Positions 1 to 7,677 of a stretch of DNA of 18,804 bases are shown piece by piece. Source of the stretch: an uncultured Flavobacteriales bacterium (lineage in GTDB: Bacteria > Bacteroidota > Bacteroidia > Flavobacteriales_D > Sanyastnellaceae). The stretch is taken from the NCBI GenBank assembly GCA_938092195.1, contig CALKHD010000115.1, forward strand, positions 1 through 18,804, written 5' to 3'. Both the position numbers and the translations under genes were made by a program. A model generated the notes under the pieces. That model saw only the letters and a list, made by a program, of their open reading frames with translations, ran no database searches and was not told the origin of the DNA. Position 1 is the stretch's first letter, and the number at the start of each line of letters is the position of its first letter.

Positions 1-873
1 GCTCAGCGCCATGTCAGCCAACTTGAATCCAATGCCCTGAAAATGAGCAATGGGCTGACCGAACTGCTCCCTCTCCTTGGCATATTTCAGGGCCGCTTCA
101 TAAGCGCCTCTGCCAATGCCAAGTGACAAGGCGGCGATTGAGATTCGACCGCCATCTAAAATCTTCATGGCCTGAATGAACCCCTCACCCACTTCACCAA
201 GGACATGCGAAGCTGGAACCCGACAGTCCTCAAAAATGAGCTCAGCGGTCTCGCTTGCGCGCATGCCCAGTTTGTTCTCTTTTTTTCCGCCCTTGAATCC
301 GGGCATGTCCCGTTCCACGACCATGGCAGTGATGCCATGGCTATCGAGCAGTTCGCCCGTTCTCACCAGCACAACCGCCACCTCTGCGCTCAGTCCATGG
401 GTGATCCAGTTCTTGGTACCGTTCAAGATCCAATCCTCTCCGTCTTGAACCGCAGTGCACCTCATCCGCATGGCATCTGACCCCGTGCCCGCTTCTGTGA
501 GCCCCCAAGCCCCAATGTGGGCTCCTGAAGCCAACTTCGGAAGAAAACGCTCTTTCTGAGCTTGGCTGCCAAACGTCAAAATGTGATTGGTGCACAAGCT
601 GTTATGCGCGGCCATGCTCAAACCAACGGCGCCGCAAACGGCTGCCAGCTCCTCTATGGCTGCTGAGTATTCGTGGTAACCAAGGCCGGCACCGCCAAAC
701 TCTTCTGGGACGAGCATCCCCAAAAGGCCGAGCTCTCCCATTTTGGAGAAAGCCTCGCGGGGGAAGTGTTGAGCTTCGTCCCATTCCATCACATGAGGAT
801 GGATTTCTCGCGCCGCAAAATCTCTCACCATGTCACGTATGGCAGAGATGGTTTCATTTTCCTGGAAGTTCAT
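1..873 (-). CDS. Acyl-CoA dehydrogenase, C-terminus cut by window edge
   Basis: The gene begins at ATG 873-871 and stays open to position 1, giving 291 residues of a protein that is usually about 380 long. It is an FAD-dependent acyl-CoA dehydrogenase, which oxidises acyl-CoA to the trans-2-enoyl form and passes electrons to electron-transfer flavoprotein. Visible family marks are the N-terminal helical domain (about 1-115), the flavin/substrate segment GLTEAGTGSDA (about 124-134, a slight variant of the usual LTEPxAGSDA), NGTKNWITHG (151-160), the middle beta domain with KLGMRASETAEL (201-212), and the start of the C-terminal helical domain with GRGAYEAALKYAKEREQFG (254-272). The catalytic glutamate of this family would lie in the missing part, so chain-length preference cannot be judged. 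The in-frame stop at 903-901 lies just upstream, and ATG 873 is the first ATG after it. Only 27 bases separate it from the preceding helix-hairpin-helix gene, so co-transcription is likely. Confidence 0.93.
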   Translation of the reverse strand, partial: MNFQENETISAIRDMVRDFAAREIHPHVMEWDEAQHFPREAFSKMGELGLLGMLVPEEFGGAGLGYHEYSAAIEELAAVCGAVGLSMAAHNSLCTNHILTFGSQAQKERFLPKLASGAHIGAWGLTEAGTGSDAMRMRCTAVQDGEDWILNGTKNWITHGLSAEVAVVLVRTGELLDSHGITAMVVERDMPGFKGGKKENKLGMRASETAELIFEDCRVPASHVLGEVGEGFIQAMKILDGGRISIAALSLGIGRGAYEAALKYAKEREQFGQPIAHFQGIGFKLADMALS

Positions 874-900
874 TGCATCCGGTTTATGCCGCAAAGGTCG

Positions 901-1869
901 TCAATGATTCTGCGTTGTGGTTCCACAGGATTTTAAATGAGGCAAAAGTTGGCTCCAACAGGTCGAATCCAGAACTGCGCACCCCATCAAACCTGGTAAT
1001 TCTCCGCCATGCTCTTTCACATACCTCGCAACGACTCGACCTTGTTTAGGTGAAACCCCTGGCAAATTCGCCCAAGCCCCCGCATCGAGCTCCTCTGCGC
1101 AGAGACGCTGCACGTGTTCGGGAGAGCATTTAAACCTGCGCATTAGGGCGAAGGCCAAGCTGTCCCAACCCAAAGCCTGTTTGAGCTGCAGTGTATCCGA
1201 AAAGCCGCCCCACTGTCGCCTTGACTTCAAAATTCTCGCCGTGACCCAAGGCCCCACACCCCGAATCGACAAGAGCTCCAAACTGTCTGCCAGATTCAGA
1301 TCCACACGGTCAGCAGGATTGAAGGCCGCAACCATTGGATGGGGTGTCGATTCGCCCGAACCGCTTCGAGGAGGAAGAACGGGAGCAGGACGAGGATGAG
1401 AACCTTGAACAGCCCCATTGGAGCGAGGGGCATCCACATGCGGGAACACCAACCTGTGTCGATGGATCTCCATCCACCCCTCTGGCAAAACCCGCATGCG
1501 CTCCAGAATATCAGGGCGTGTAATACCGCCCACTGCATTCTGATAACGGATGGCTGAGGCAGCTTGGCGAGGGCTTAAACCCAAACTCACCCAAGCTGCC
1601 GAATCCAAGGACTCCACCACAATCGGAGCCGCATCCGCTCCTGGCGGATTCGGCGACAAAAGGTCCAACCTCGAGCCCACCGGCTCATTTGGGACACTCG
1701 GAAGCGCTCCCAATGCATGCAGAAGAACCTCTACGCCAATGGGCTCAGGAGTGAACTTCCATTGGGCGCGCCACAATTCGACACCCGACCAAAAAAACAG
1801 AGCTGCACCCAACAGCCAAGCGCCGATGCGCTCCGACCTCAACGGAGGAGGCCCCCATGGCTTGCGCAA
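901..1869 (-). CDS. Membrane-anchored helix-hairpin-helix protein, ComEA-like
   Basis: This 322-residue protein has one N-terminal membrane segment (about 15-33) followed by three helix-hairpin-helix-like modules. Module one is at about 85-140 (LDSAAWVSLGLSPRQAASAI), module two at about 188-245 (VDLNLADSLELLSIRGVGPW, the best match) and module three at about 258-312 (ELDAGAWANLPGVSPKQGRVV). A proline/serine-rich linker (about 145-180) separates the first two. The phrase 'NLAD/A..L..I.GVG...A..I...R...GGF' is the hallmark of ComEA-type DNA-binding domains. Relatives with one membrane anchor and repeated hairpins are common in Bacteroidota and are annotated as helix-hairpin-helix proteins. A role in DNA uptake is possible but unproven here, because no other competence gene is visible. 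The stop lies 27 bases before the acyl-CoA dehydrogenase start. The start is 6 bases after the symporter stop. Confidence 0.85.
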   Translation of the reverse strand: MRKPWGPPPLRSERIGAWLLGAALFFWSGVELWRAQWKFTPEPIGVEVLLHALGALPSVPNEPVGSRLDLLSPNPPGADAAPIVVESLDSAAWVSLGLSPRQAASAIRYQNAVGGITRPDILERMRVLPEGWMEIHRHRLVFPHVDAPRSNGAVQGSHPRPAPVLPPRSGSGESTPHPMVAAFNPADRVDLNLADSLELLSIRGVGPWVTARILKSRRQWGGFSDTLQLKQALGWDSLAFALMRRFKCSPEHVQRLCAEELDAGAWANLPGVSPKQGRVVARYVKEHGGELPGLMGCAVLDSTCWSQLLPHLKSCGTTTQNH

Positions 1870-1875
1870 AGGAAA

Positions 1876-3420
1876 TCAGTCGTATCGCTTGATCTCTCCG
1901 GATTTGACCCGTTTGAGGTAATCGGTGAGGTCTCCCCGAACTTCTCCTGCCAGGAAGTACAAACCAAGGACGTTCGGGAAACACATGGCAAAAATCATCG
2001 CATCGCCAAAGTCAAACACACTGCTTGCACTGATGGCTGAACCCACCACCACAAAGACACAAAAAATGGCCTTGTAGCTCAAGTCAGCCGCCCGGGTCTC
2101 CCCAAACAAGTAAGTCCATGCCTTGAGGCCATAATAGCTCCATGAAATCATGGTAGACAGCGCAAACAAGATGACGGCAAGCGAAAGCACTCCGGGGAAC
2201 CAAGAAATGCTTTGCTCAAAACTGCTCGATGTGAGGCCGATGGCATCCAATGAACCGGATTGAGCATTTCCAAGTACCGTGACGGCGTCGTATTGACCAT
2301 AGTCCGTGATGACAATCACCAAAGCGGTCATCGTGCAAATCACAACGGTGTCAATGAATGGCTCGAGCAAAGCCACAATGCCTTCGCTCACCGGCTCATC
2401 GGTCTTGGCAGCACTGTGCGCAATCGATGCCGATCCAATGCCGGCCTCATTGGAGAATGCCGCGCGACGGATGCCTTGAATCAACACCCCAACAAGACCC
2501 CCGTACATCGCTTCGGTGTCGAAAGCGCCACTGATGATTCTACCAAACGCAGTGGGAACCGCGCCGAGGTTGGTCAAAATGACCCAAAGCGCACCCAAGA
2601 TGTAGATGCCGACCATAAAGGGAACAATCTTATCGGTCACTTTGGCAATGGACTTGATGCCACCCAAAATCACCACACCCACCACCAAGGCCATCAACAC
2701 ACCGAACATCCAACCCTGACCAAACAAGATGCTGGATTCCCCTCCGGTTACCGCAATCAACTGCTGAGTGGCTTGGTTGATTTGCACCATGTTGCCTCCG
2801 CCAAACGAACCTCCGATGCATGCGATGGCAAACAGAACCGCGAGAACCTTACCAAGCCCTCCCTTGCCTTGTTTGGCAAGGCCATCTCGCAAATAATACA
2901 TGGGACCTCCTGACACGGACCCATCGGGGTTCTGCCGGCGGTACTTGAGTCCAAGGGTGCACTCAATGAACTTGCTGCTCATTCCGAAAAGCCCGGCGAT
3001 GATCATCCAGAACGTGGCACCAGGGCCTCCCAAGGAAACCGCGACGGCCACACCCGCAATGTTGCCGACACCAACCGTGCCGCTCAAGGCGGCCGTCAGC
3101 GCTTGAAAATGAGACACCTCGCCTTGGTGGCTGGGGTCATCGTATTTGCCCCTGACCACATCCAAGGCATGCCCAAAGGCTCGGATGTTGATGAACTTGA
3201 AGTAAACGGTAAAAAACAAGGCGCCCACAAACAACCAAATCAGAACGAATGGAACGGTGAATCCGCCAATCTCAACACTCCAGAAAATCACAGAAGTGAT
3301 GACCTCTGTCACAGGCCCCATCACGCTGTTGATGGCGTCGTCCACAGTGGCTGCGGAAGCTTGGAAAGGAAGAACAAATAGGGCGAACAGCGCAGTGCTG
3401 GCGGCGATCAGGCGTTGCAT
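1876..3420 (-). CDS. Sodium:alanine/glycine symporter family (AGCS) transporter
   Basis: This 514-residue inner-membrane transporter belongs to the AGCS family, which imports small neutral amino acids (alanine, glycine, sometimes glutamine) with sodium. Family marks are SGTVGVGNIAGVA (113-125), GGPGATFWM (131-139), GGPMYYLRDGL (171-181) and the conserved RRAAFSNEAGIGSASIAHSA segment (318-337). About ten hydrophobic segments are visible. The N-terminus (MQRLIAAS...FQASA, 1-23) resembles a signal peptide, which is common in Bacteroidota members of this family. The open frame extends upstream to 3552, but that extension is Cys/charge-rich, overlaps the 3' end of the potassium channel gene, and has no family resemblance, so ATG 3420-3418 is chosen. 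The preceding gene ends 64 bases upstream and the next starts 6 bases downstream. The exact substrate cannot be read from sequence alone. Confidence 0.93.
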   Translation of the reverse strand: MQRLIAASTALFALFVLPFQASAATVDDAINSVMGPVTEVITSVIFWSVEIGGFTVPFVLIWLFVGALFFTVYFKFINIRAFGHALDVVRGKYDDPSHQGEVSHFQALTAALSGTVGVGNIAGVAVAVSLGGPGATFWMIIAGLFGMSSKFIECTLGLKYRRQNPDGSVSGGPMYYLRDGLAKQGKGGLGKVLAVLFAIACIGGSFGGGNMVQINQATQQLIAVTGGESSILFGQGWMFGVLMALVVGVVILGGIKSIAKVTDKIVPFMVGIYILGALWVILTNLGAVPTAFGRIISGAFDTEAMYGGLVGVLIQGIRRAAFSNEAGIGSASIAHSAAKTDEPVSEGIVALLEPFIDTVVICTMTALVIVITDYGQYDAVTVLGNAQSGSLDAIGLTSSSFEQSISWFPGVLSLAVILFALSTMISWSYYGLKAWTYLFGETRAADLSYKAIFCVFVVVGSAISASSVFDFGDAMIFAMCFPNVLGLYFLAGEVRGDLTDYLKRVKSGEIKRYD

Positions 3421-3435
3421 GAAATCTTGTTTGGT

Positions 3436-3450
3436 TTGCGTTGGGCGCAA
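3436..3450. repeat. Short perfect palindrome upstream of the symporter gene
   Basis: TTGCG-TTGGG-CGCAA is a perfect 5-base inverted repeat with a 5-base loop, lying 16 bases upstream of the symporter ATG and inside the 64-base gap after the potassium channel gene. It could be a small RNA hairpin in the leader or an operator half-site pair. It has no T-run, so it does not look like a terminator. A 5-base arm is short enough to arise by chance. Confidence 0.3.
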
Positions 3451-3484
3451 TATAGGACCCGCAACATGCTCCCGACCGAGGGAA

Positions 3485-4513
3485 TCACTCCGGAGTTTGC
3501 AAACCGAACAATCGGTTGAGCAAACGCAACTGGTTTTCGCTTCCGAGCACAAAGAGCTTGCAGGCGTTGTCCAGTGGGGTGTTCGGACCAGGATTGATGA
3601 TGAACTCCCCGGCTGAAGTTTTGACCCCGATGACGTTCACGCCCAAACGGTTTCTGGCATCCACCTCTCCCAAAGTGGGCAAGCGAAATTCACTGGGCAG
3701 GTCTTTCACGTCGACCTCCTCGAGGTTGATGGCGTCCTTTCCTTGAATCCGAATGTGGTCAATGAAGTCCATCACATCGGGGTTGACAACCAACGAGGCC
3801 ATGTGTGCTCCACCAACCGTGTCGGGCATGATCACGTTGTCTGCTCCAGCCCTCCGCAATTTGGCCACAGAAGCAGCTTGAGAGGCCCGACTGATGAGCA
3901 TGGCCCGCTCATTGTGTTCGCGCACGGAAAGAACGGTGTACAAGTTGTCCGCATCGCTTGGCAGCGTGCAAATGACCGCTCGGGCGCGCTCTACAGCTGC
4001 CGCCATCAAGCGATCGTCTCGGGTGGCATCACCGGCGATGACCAGTGGGGTCAACCCTTCCCTCAGCTGAGCGACAAGCTCTTCGTCTTTTTCTACAATG
4101 ACCACGTCGTATCCCTTGGCCTGCAGGTCTGCATAGGCCTTTTCGCCGACACGGCCGTAGCCGCATACGATTACGTGATTGTCCAGGTTGTCGATGGTGC
4201 GTTCCAATTTCCTTGCCTTGAAGAGGTCCCGATATTCCCCTGCCACGAAGTACGTGGTTATGGCGGAGATGGTGTAAGCGAATGTACCGATAGAGAAAAT
4301 GATGAGCAGTGAGGTGAATACCATCCCATTCGGGCTGAGTTCATGCACCTCTCGACAGCCCACCGTGCTCACGGTGATCATGGTCATGTAGAAGGCTTCG
4401 ATGAAGGTGTAGTCCTCCAAAAGCATGAAGCCAATGCTGCCCACCACAACCACCAGCATGACCACTGTCAAGGACAGGGCAATTCGACTGAATGATTTGA
4501 ACCGGTAGAGCAC
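3485..4513 (-). CDS. Two-helix potassium channel with TrkA-N/RCK domain, variant filter
   Basis: This 342-residue protein has the architecture of a prokaryotic MthK-type potassium channel: membrane helix 1 (about 12-32), pore loop (about 36-58), membrane helix 2 (about 65-90), a Rossmann RCK/TrkA-N domain (112-240, VIVCGYGRVGEKAYADL with the nucleotide-binding GxGxxG at 118-123, and the acidic VEKDEE), then an RCK C-terminal ligand domain (about 255-340). RCK domains gate the pore in response to nucleotides or ions. The pore filter reads TVSTVGCREV (47-56), so the usual GYG/GFG is GCR; the change is clear in the DNA. Whether it conducts potassium is therefore uncertain. The start is GTG at 4513-4511. 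The pyrF stop (TAA, 4525-4523) lies in the same frame just upstream, and later ATGs would remove the first membrane helix. The gap to pyrF is 9 bases. Confidence 0.9.
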   Translation of the reverse strand: MLYRFKSFSRIALSLTVVMLVVVVGSIGFMLLEDYTFIEAFYMTMITVSTVGCREVHELSPNGMVFTSLLIIFSIGTFAYTISAITTYFVAGEYRDLFKARKLERTIDNLDNHVIVCGYGRVGEKAYADLQAKGYDVVIVEKDEELVAQLREGLTPLVIAGDATRDDRLMAAAVERARAVICTLPSDADNLYTVLSVREHNERAMLISRASQAASVAKLRRAGADNVIMPDTVGGAHMASLVVNPDVMDFIDHIRIQGKDAINLEEVDVKDLPSEFRLPTLGEVDARNRLGVNVIGVKTSAGEFIINPGPNTPLDNACKLFVLGSENQLRLLNRLFGLQTPE

Positions 4514-4522
4514 AGCGGAAAG

Positions 4523-5344
4523 TTAACGGGATGTGCTCAATTCCAAGGCCATGGCCTTTTGGAGTTGCCACGCTTCTGTTCGGGCGGCTTCTGCAAAATC
4601 CTCTCCTGCCGATGCGTACATCAAGCTGCGCCCCACATTGACAAGCAATCCGCCAGCCAAAGACTCGGCCCAACCGGCCTTGCACACAGCCTCAAGGCTT
4701 CCACCTTGGGCCCCGACGCCGGGCACCAACAAGAAGCGTTCCGGCACCACAGCCCTGACCTCTGCAAGCCATTCTGGACGGGTCGCCCCCACCACATACA
4801 TCAAGCGCTCAGCGCCCTTGTATTGTTGACTCACCTCCAAAACTTTCCGCCACAAGGGTGAGCCGTCCTGGCCACCGTGAAATTCAAAGTCTTCTGCCCC
4901 CGGGTTGGAAGTGGCGGCCAGCAGGATGGTCCACTTGTCCTCGAAGGCCAAAAAAGGCTCGACACTGTCCCGCCCCATATAAGGCGCTACGGTCACTGCG
5001 TCGGCCCCCCATGCTTCAAACGCGGCTTGGGCATACCGGGTGGCGGTGTTGCCGATGTCTCCCCGTTTGGCATCAGCGATGCGCAAGCAATCCGCAGGAA
5101 TGGCCGCCATGGTCTCTGCCAAAACGTTCCACCCATCTGCGCCCATCGCCTCGTAGAAGGCCACGTTGGGTTTGTAGGCCACCGCCAAATCAGAGGTCGC
5201 CTCAATGATCGCCCGATTGAAGGCCAGGACAGCCTCTGGTCCTGTGCCCAAATGGGCGGGAATGCGGGCGGGATCAGGGTCCAATCCGACGCAGAGAAAA
5301 GACTGCTTGGCACGGATGGTTTCGATGAGCAACTGTCGGTCCAT
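4523..5344 (-). CDS. pyrF: Orotidine 5'-phosphate decarboxylase (long/type 2 form)
   Basis: This 273-residue enzyme makes UMP by decarboxylating orotidine 5'-phosphate, the last step of de novo pyrimidine synthesis, in the cytoplasm. The catalytic charge network is plain in ADAKRGDIGNTATRY (90-104), where Asp91, Lys93 and Asp96 correspond to the conserved DxKxxD of the family. FLCVGLDPDPARIP (16-29) holds the first barrel strand and substrate contact, and VPGVGAQGGSLEAV (207-220) with LLVNVGRSLMYA (233-244) forms the phosphate-binding end. The length fits the 260-280 residue type 2 form typical of Bacteroidota, Actinobacteria and mycobacteria. The frame runs open to 5644 into prfA, but that extension is a shadow; ATG 5344-5342 begins MDRQLLIETIRAKQ, as expected. 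It lies 41 bases downstream of prfA and 9 bases upstream of the channel gene. Confidence 0.96.
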   Translation of the reverse strand: MDRQLLIETIRAKQSFLCVGLDPDPARIPAHLGTGPEAVLAFNRAIIEATSDLAVAYKPNVAFYEAMGADGWNVLAETMAAIPADCLRIADAKRGDIGNTATRYAQAAFEAWGADAVTVAPYMGRDSVEPFLAFEDKWTILLAATSNPGAEDFEFHGGQDGSPLWRKVLEVSQQYKGAERLMYVVGATRPEWLAEVRAVVPERFLLVPGVGAQGGSLEAVCKAGWAESLAGGLLVNVGRSLMYASAGEDFAEAARTEAWQLQKAMALELSTSR

Positions 5345-5385
5345 GGCTGGCGAAGATACCTTTCTAAAACGATGCCCAACCCAAA

Positions 5386-6477
5386 TCAGGAAGCACCACT
5401 TCCTATGCCCGCTTGCTTCAACCGCTCTGTGCGTTCCACGGTGCGAAGGGCATCGACAATCTCTTGTAAGTCTCCCCCCAGAACCCGTTCCAAGGCATGC
5501 ACCGTGAGGCCAATGCGGTGGTCCGTGACGCGGCCTTGGGAGTAATTGTACGTTCGAATCTTTCCCGACCTGTCGCCCGTGCCCACCTGAGACTTCCTTT
5601 CTGCAGCTTCCGATGCGCGCCGGACCCGATCCTCGGCCTCCCAAAGTCGGGTTCGCAGCACCCCCAGCGCCTGGTCATAATTGGCATGCTGAGATCGACC
5701 GTCCTGGCACTCGACCACCACCCCCGTCGGCAAGTGGGTCAACCGCACGGCACTTTCGGTTTTGTTGACATGCTGTCCTCCTGCCCCACTGGCCCTGAAG
5801 GTGTCCTTGCGAATGTCCTTGAGGTCCAGCTTGAAGTCAGCTTGTTCCGCTTGGGGCAGAATGGCCACCGTGGCGGCACTGGTGTGGATGCGGCCTTGTG
5901 ATTCCGTGGCCGGAACACGCTGAACACGGTGCGTTCCGCTCTCGTACTTCAAGTGACCAAAGACTGCGCTTCCGGAAACCCGAGCCACAATTTCCTTGTA
6001 GCCCCCGGCCGTTCCATCGTGGGCGCTGATGACCTCCAGCTTCCACCCCTTGCCATCCACATACCTGTGGTACATCCGGAACAAGTCGCCCGCCCAAATG
6101 GCCGCCTCGTCGCCCCCTGTTCCAGCACGCAGCTCCAGCACGCAGTCGCGTTGGTCACTGGGATCGTCGGGAACAAGGGCTTCCTGCAGTTCTTGGCTCA
6201 AGTCCCGCATGACCGACTCCAAACGAACGACCTCTTCCCGGGCCATGTCCTTCAGTTCTGCATCGTCGCTGACCAAGTCCTGCTTGGCCTCGGCCAAGCT
6301 CTCCCATGCCTGTCTGTATTCTTGAACACGCTTGACGATGGGGTCCAGAAGGTTGTAATCCCGCATGGCCGTGCGGTAAGCCTCAGGGTCTGAAATCACC
6401 CCAGGGTCAATCACCCGAAGCGACAACTCCCGATGCCGGTCTTCCAATGCCGCCAGCCGATCCAGCAGCCCTTCCAT
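5386..6477 (-). CDS. prfA: Peptide chain release factor 1
   Basis: This 363-residue class I release factor recognises UAA and UAG stop codons and triggers hydrolysis of peptidyl-tRNA on the ribosome. The stop-codon tripeptide PAT is at 189-191 within HRVQRVPATESQGRIHTSA, which identifies RF1; RF2 would have SPF. The catalytic GGQ is at 233-235 in SGAGGQHVNKTESAVRLTH, with the glutamine that is normally methylated at 235. The N-terminal coiled helical domain occupies about 1-100. Length matches the family (355-365). ATG 6477-6475 lies one base after the purM stop, so translation is probably coupled. In many Bacteroidota, as I recall, purM, prfA and pyrF are neighbours, which fits this layout. 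Confidence 0.98.
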   Translation of the reverse strand: MEGLLDRLAALEDRHRELSLRVIDPGVISDPEAYRTAMRDYNLLDPIVKRVQEYRQAWESLAEAKQDLVSDDAELKDMAREEVVRLESVMRDLSQELQEALVPDDPSDQRDCVLELRAGTGGDEAAIWAGDLFRMYHRYVDGKGWKLEVISAHDGTAGGYKEIVARVSGSAVFGHLKYESGTHRVQRVPATESQGRIHTSAATVAILPQAEQADFKLDLKDIRKDTFRASGAGGQHVNKTESAVRLTHLPTGVVVECQDGRSQHANYDQALGVLRTRLWEAEDRVRRASEAAERKSQVGTGDRSGKIRTYNYSQGRVTDHRIGLTVHALERVLGGDLQEIVDALRTVERTERLKQAGIGSGAS

Positions 6478-6478
6478 C

Positions 6479-7672
6479 TCAGCTGTACGTTTCTTGGCCC
6501 AACGGACCTTGGATGGTCAATCGAGGAGCCCCGGCTGAGCGCGCCTCGACACGCCCCACCACTTTGGCTGCCACACCATGCTTCTGCGCGGTTTCAATCA
6601 CCACTTGCGCATGCTCAGGCGTTGTGTACACCTCCATTCGGTGGCCCATGTTGTAGACCTGATACATCTCGCGCCACGCAGTGCCACTGTGCTCTTGAAT
6701 CAGCTTGAACAAGGGAGGCGTTTCAAAAAGGCCATCCTTTACAATGTGAAGCCTCTCGTCTGCAAAGTGGAGCACCTTGGTTTGGCCTCCGCCGCTGCAG
6801 TGGACCAGCCCGTGAAGGGGCCCTCGACCCGCTTTGAACAAGTCTACCAAGATGGGGGCGTAGGTGCGGGTGGGTGACAGAACCAACTTTCCTGCATCCA
6901 CTGGAACCCCGTCCACATCGTCTGTGACGTTGAACGGTCCTGTATAGACCAGGTCCTCTGGCAACCCTGGGTCAAAACACTCCGGGTACTTCTCTCTCCA
7001 GCCGGGTCCGAAAACATCGTGACGGGCACTTGTGAGCCCATTGCTGCCCGTGCCACCATTCCAGTCAGCCTCGTAGTTGGACTGACCATCACTGGCCAAA
7101 CCGACCACAACGTCGCCTTCTTGAATGCGCGCATTGTCAATGACCTGATCGCGCTCCATCCGGCAAACCACCGTTGAATCCACCACCACTGTGCGAACCA
7201 AATCGCCCAAATCTGCGGTCTCGCCTCCTGTGCCTCGGACATCCAAGCCCCATCTGCGCCACTCGGCCATCAGTTCTTCTGTGCCCTGAATCAGAGCTGC
7301 GATGACTTCGCCGGGAACCAGGCGCTTGTTTCTTCCAATGGTCGAACTCACCAGGATGGGACCTGTGGCACCCACGCACAGCAAGTCATCGATGTTCATC
7401 ACCAGAGCATCTTGGGCGATGCCCTTCCAAACGGACAAGTCGCCGGTCTCCTTCCAGTAAATCCAGGCCAAAGCACTCTTGGTGCCTGCGCCATCGGCAT
7501 GCATGACCAAGCAATGCTCGTCGCTGCCGGTCAAAGCATCGGGAACGACTTTACAAAACGCCTTGGGGAACAACCCTTTGTCGATGCCCGAAATCGCAGC
7601 ATGAACCTCCTCCTTTCCCGAGGAGACTCCGCGCCGGGCATACCGGTCCTGTGTGGTAGAACCGGAACTCAT
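6479..7672 (-). CDS. purM: Phosphoribosylformylglycinamidine cyclo-ligase (AIR synthase)
   Basis: The enzyme closes the imidazole ring of purines, converting FGAM and ATP to AIR in the cytoplasm. The predicted product is 397 residues, the long form found in Bacteroidota (E. coli PurM is about 345). Recognisable parts are RYARRGVSSGKEEVH (10-24), HADGAGTKSALA (58-69) with the nucleotide-binding segment, DALVMNIDDLLCVGATG (88-104), the glycine-rich TGGETADLGD (148-157), and a C-terminal AIRS_C domain with HCSGGGQTK. ATG 7672 is preferred because it gives MSSGSTTQDRYA, close to relatives as I remember them. A GTG at 7681-7679 is also in frame, would add three residues, and would overlap the upstream stop as GTGA. 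Either way the gene sits directly against the OmpA-family gene and one base ahead of prfA. There is no room for a purine riboswitch. Confidence 0.95.
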   Translation of the reverse strand: MSSGSTTQDRYARRGVSSGKEEVHAAISGIDKGLFPKAFCKVVPDALTGSDEHCLVMHADGAGTKSALAWIYWKETGDLSVWKGIAQDALVMNIDDLLCVGATGPILVSSTIGRNKRLVPGEVIAALIQGTEELMAEWRRWGLDVRGTGGETADLGDLVRTVVVDSTVVCRMERDQVIDNARIQEGDVVVGLASDGQSNYEADWNGGTGSNGLTSARHDVFGPGWREKYPECFDPGLPEDLVYTGPFNVTDDVDGVPVDAGKLVLSPTRTYAPILVDLFKAGRGPLHGLVHCSGGGQTKVLHFADERLHIVKDGLFETPPLFKLIQEHSGTAWREMYQVYNMGHRMEVYTTPEHAQVVIETAQKHGVAAKVVGRVEARSAGAPRLTIQGPLGQETYS

Positions 7673-7677
7673 TTCAC

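Noticed and set aside
3421..3552. N-terminal extension of the symporter
   Set aside because: It overlaps the 3' end of the channel gene and lacks hydrophobic or family character. ATG 3420 begins a signal-like sequence typical of the family.
4513..4525. Possible fusion of pyrF and the potassium channel
   Set aside because: The two are in the same frame, but a TAA stop at 4525-4523 separates them and each protein has normal full length.
5345..5644. N-terminal extension of pyrF into prfA
   Set aside because: The frame is open but overlaps the 3' end of prfA and reads as arginine/glycine-rich shadow sequence. ATG 5344 gives the expected enzyme start.
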